Positions 61,920 to 64,000 of a DNA stretch of 64,000 bases are shown one piece after another; position 1 is the first letter of the stretch; each line of letters starts with the position of its first letter. This stretch comes from Citrobacter sp. MGH106 (GTDB lineage Bacteria; Pseudomonadota; Gammaproteobacteria; Enterobacterales; Enterobacteriaceae): contig NZ_KQ089822.1 of the NCBI RefSeq assembly GCF_001037495.1, forward strand, positions 496,001-560,000. Reading direction: 5' to 3'. A program made the position numbers and the translations under genes. The notes under the pieces were generated by a model, which was given only the letters and a program-made list of their open reading frames with translations, was not told where the DNA came from and ran no database searches.

Positions 61920-64000
61920 TTATCTGCCCCTTTTTTAACGCATCCATCACCACCGCTTTTGGACCATCTGCGATGATACGTCCCTTATCAACAATAATCA
62001 GGCGCTCAACCAGCGACAGCATAGAGGCGCGATGGGTGACCAGTAATAATGTTTTACCCGCGATACAAGGTGCAAGAGCATGTTTAAGCCTCTCCTCGCT
62101 GGTGTTATCCATTGAGCTGGTGGGTTCATCAAGCAGTAGAATAGGGGGAGCAAGTAACAGCGCGCGGGCTAATGCGACCGCCTGGCGCTGCCCGCCGGAC
62201 AGTTGGGAGCCGCGTTCGCCGACCTGCAGGTTATAGCCATCAGGATGCAGGCGCGCAAAATCGTTGACCCCTGCCAGTTCCGCTGCACGCAGCATGGTTT
62301 CATCATCAACATATCGTGCTCCGCACAGCAGGTTGTCCCGCAGTGTTCCGTTGAATAACTGGATATCCTGTGGCACGTAGCCGATGCTGTGACGCAGATC
62401 GTTAACGTCTAACTGGCGGGCATCGATACCGTCTATCAGAATGTTTCCGGCGCAGGGCTGATAAAGATTGACGAGAAGTTTGCTGAGAGAGCTTTTACCT
62501 GAACCGCTACGCCCGATAATACCGATACGTTCACCTGGCTGAATGGTCAGATTTATTTTGTGCAGTGTCAGGTTTTTTTGTTCCGGGTAACTGAAATCTA
62601 CATCGCGAAATTCAATGCTGCCCTGTAACTGTTCCCGATTGAGCGGGCTTTCATCTGCACGACGTTCCTGTGCCAGCGACATCATCTTGTCAGTATTTTT
62701 GATGGTCAGCTTTGCCTGCTGATAACGTGCAATGAGGCCGGTAAGCTGACCCATCGGCATTAATGCGCGGCCGTTAAGCATATAGCAGGCGATCAACCCC
62801 CCCATACTCAGTTTACCGCCGATAATCATGTACACGCCGACGACGATCATCACGACGCCTGAAATTTGCTGGAACCAGCCAGTCAGGTTGCTCGCCAGGC
62901 TGGATAAAGTTTTTACCCGGAGTTCCAGGCGGCTCAGGCTACCCAACGTTTGTTCCCATTGAAACTGGCGTTCGCTCTGCGCATTATTCACTTTTATGGC
63001 GTCCAGACTGCTGAGTGTCTCAATGAGCAGCGCCTGGCGTTCGCTGGCCAGGCTCATGGTTTTTGCCACCGCAGCATTGACCGGGTTTTGCAGTGCCCAA
63101 CTGCACAGCAGGGCAATGGGTAGCGTGAGTACGGGGATCCATGCCAGTGCGCCGCCGATGATGCCAATGACAATCAGTAATAGCAGGGTAAAAGGCAGGT
63201 CAATAATCGTCGTCAATGTGAGTGACGAGAGAAAGTCACGCAGAGACTGAAACTCATGGATGTTTTGCGCGAAGCTACCCACCCGGGGTGGGCGCTCTTT
63301 CATTTCCATGCCGACAATGCGTTCGAACAAGGTCGATGAAATAATGAGATCGCTCTTTTTGCCGGCAATATCAAGGCAGATGCCGCGCAGCATTTTCAAA
63401 ATCAGATCAAATATAAAGGCCAGACAGATTCCCACTGCCAGTACCCACAACGTGACCGTAGCCTGATTCGGTACAACGCGGTCATAGACGTTCATGGTAA
63501 AAAGCGGCGTGCCGAGAGCGATCAGGTTGATCAGCAGGCTGGCCAGCACAGCATCCAGATACAGAAAGCGTGATAGCCTGAGCGTGTCTTTAAACCAGGA
63601 TTTAGTACGAGGCAGAAAAGCTTCTGTCTGCAAATCGAATTCGTGGCGCGGGTGAGCAAAAATAGCCTTTCCGCCATAGTTGTGTTCAAGCGTTGTTAAA
63701 TCGACACATATTTCCCCGCCTTCACTTTCACTGGGCATAAAACGGGCGCTGCCATCGTCGTTCCATGCCAGCAACACACCTGTTCCGCCGGAACGCAGTA
63801 TCAGGATGGCAGGCAAAGACATCGCTGGGATCTTATCGAGTGAGCGTGTTACCACTCGCGCTTTTAAACCAGCTCGTGCCGCAGCACGTGGAAAAATATT
63901 CAGCGTGAGTTGATTGTTTTCTAATGGCAGGCCGCTGCTTAATGTTGAACGGCTGGCCTGCTTACCGTGCAGAGAGCAGAGAATAAGCAAACTATCTAAT
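61906..64000 (-). CDS. Type I secretion ABC exporter (LapB-like), N-terminus beyond window
   Basis: The frame is open to the window edge, so the first few residues are missing; about 698 residues are visible. The N-terminal C39-peptidase-like domain (to about 130) lacks the catalytic Cys region, which suggests an adhesin exporter of the LapB/HlyB type rather than a bacteriocin exporter. Membrane segments lie at about 155-430. The ATPase domain has Walker A IGRSGSGKSSLSKL, signature LSGGQRQAVALARAL, Walker B PILLLDEPTSSMD and H-loop LVTHRAS. The exported protein should lie past the right edge. Confidence 0.93.
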   Translation of the reverse strand, partial: LDSLLILCSLHGKQASRSTLSSGLPLENNQLTLNIFPRAAARAGLKARVVTRSLDKIPAMSLPAILILRSGGTGVLLAWNDDGSARFMPSESEGGEICVDLTTLEHNYGGKAIFAHPRHEFDLQTEAFLPRTKSWFKDTLRLSRFLYLDAVLASLLINLIALGTPLFTMNVYDRVVPNQATVTLWVLAVGICLAFIFDLILKMLRGICLDIAGKKSDLIISSTLFERIVGMEMKERPPRVGSFAQNIHEFQSLRDFLSSLTLTTIIDLPFTLLLLIVIGIIGGALAWIPVLTLPIALLCSWALQNPVNAAVAKTMSLASERQALLIETLSSLDAIKVNNAQSERQFQWEQTLGSLSRLELRVKTLSSLASNLTGWFQQISGVVMIVVGVYMIIGGKLSMGGLIACYMLNGRALMPMGQLTGLIARYQQAKLTIKNTDKMMSLAQERRADESPLNREQLQGSIEFRDVDFSYPEQKNLTLHKINLTIQPGERIGIIGRSGSGKSSLSKLLVNLYQPCAGNILIDGIDARQLDVNDLRHSIGYVPQDIQLFNGTLRDNLLCGARYVDDETMLRAAELAGVNDFARLHPDGYNLQVGERGSQLSGGQRQAVALARALLLAPPILLLDEPTSSMDNTSEERLKHALAPCIAGKTLLLVTHRASMLSLVERLIIVDKGRIIADGPKAVVMDALKKGQINASH

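Overview
The window is about 64 kb of enterobacterial chromosome. Gene order and protein sequences follow the Escherichia coli K-12 segment from sdaB to mutS almost gene for gene (sdaB-sdaC-ppnN-queF-syd-csrB-truC-gud-barA-rlmD-relA-mazG-pyrG-eno-queE-ygc cluster-queD-cysJIH-iap-cysDNC-ftsB-ispDF-truD-surE-pcm-nlpD-rpoS-mutS). Several differences point to a close relative rather than E. coli itself, most likely a Citrobacter-type member of the Enterobacteriaceae. There is no mazEF between relA and mazG and no CRISPR-Cas between cysH and iap. A glycerate kinase gene follows gudD, a PTS/nanE island lies between eno and queE, and a type I secretion locus follows mutS. The genus is inferred from memory of gene content and was not tested by a search.

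Layout. 1-7.75 kb: serine uptake and breakdown (sdaC, sdaB cut by the left edge), nucleotide nucleosidase ppnN, queuosine gene queF, syd, the CsrA-sponge RNA csrB, and yqcC-truC-yqcA. 8.2-13.5 kb: a D-glucarate operon (transporter, two dehydratase paralogs, glycerate kinase). 13.6-24.2 kb: barA, rlmD, relA, mazG, pyrG, eno. 24.3-27.5 kb: an RpiR regulator divergent from a PTS permease and nanE, probably an amino-sugar (ManNAc-type) uptake island. 27.6-39.3 kb: queE, the uncharacterised ygcE/yqcE/ygcW/ygcU/ygcS/ygcR/ygcQ/ygcP/ygcO/ygcN cluster, and queD. 39.6-48.7 kb: assimilatory sulfate reduction (cysJIH, cysDNC) with iap between the two halves. 48.9-57.8 kb: ftsB, isoprenoid genes ispDF, truD, surE, pcm, nlpD, rpoS, mutS. 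58.1-64 kb: an accessory region with a ToxR/MarT-like regulator plus FidL-like partner, an IprA/YaiV-like regulator, and a LapC/LapB-like type I secretion pair cut by the right edge.

The most notable structure is the 318-bp divergent region 31140-31457 between yqcE and ygcW. It is almost mirror symmetric. Each arm has its own near-consensus CRP site. About 47 bp downstream of the site centre is a shared motif (ACYAGAGA, 2-3 nt, TGAGAAA). A strong intrinsic terminator follows directly, and its U-tract ends exactly 24 nt before the start codon. A third terminator sits exactly 24 nt before ygcS. The same cluster encodes YgcP, a GlpP-type antiterminator protein. I infer that YgcP controls the whole cluster by ligand-dependent antitermination under CRP control. 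The cluster itself looks like a private electron chain: FAD dehydrogenase YgcU, EtfBA-like YgcR/YgcQ, and FixC/FixX-like YgcN/YgcO, with an SDR, an FGGY kinase and two MFS transporters.

Other links inside the window: BarA (13.6 kb) signals through UvrY to csrB, and a UvrY-type inverted repeat lies upstream of csrB. Three preQ0/preQ1 genes (queF, queE, queD) are present at separate places.
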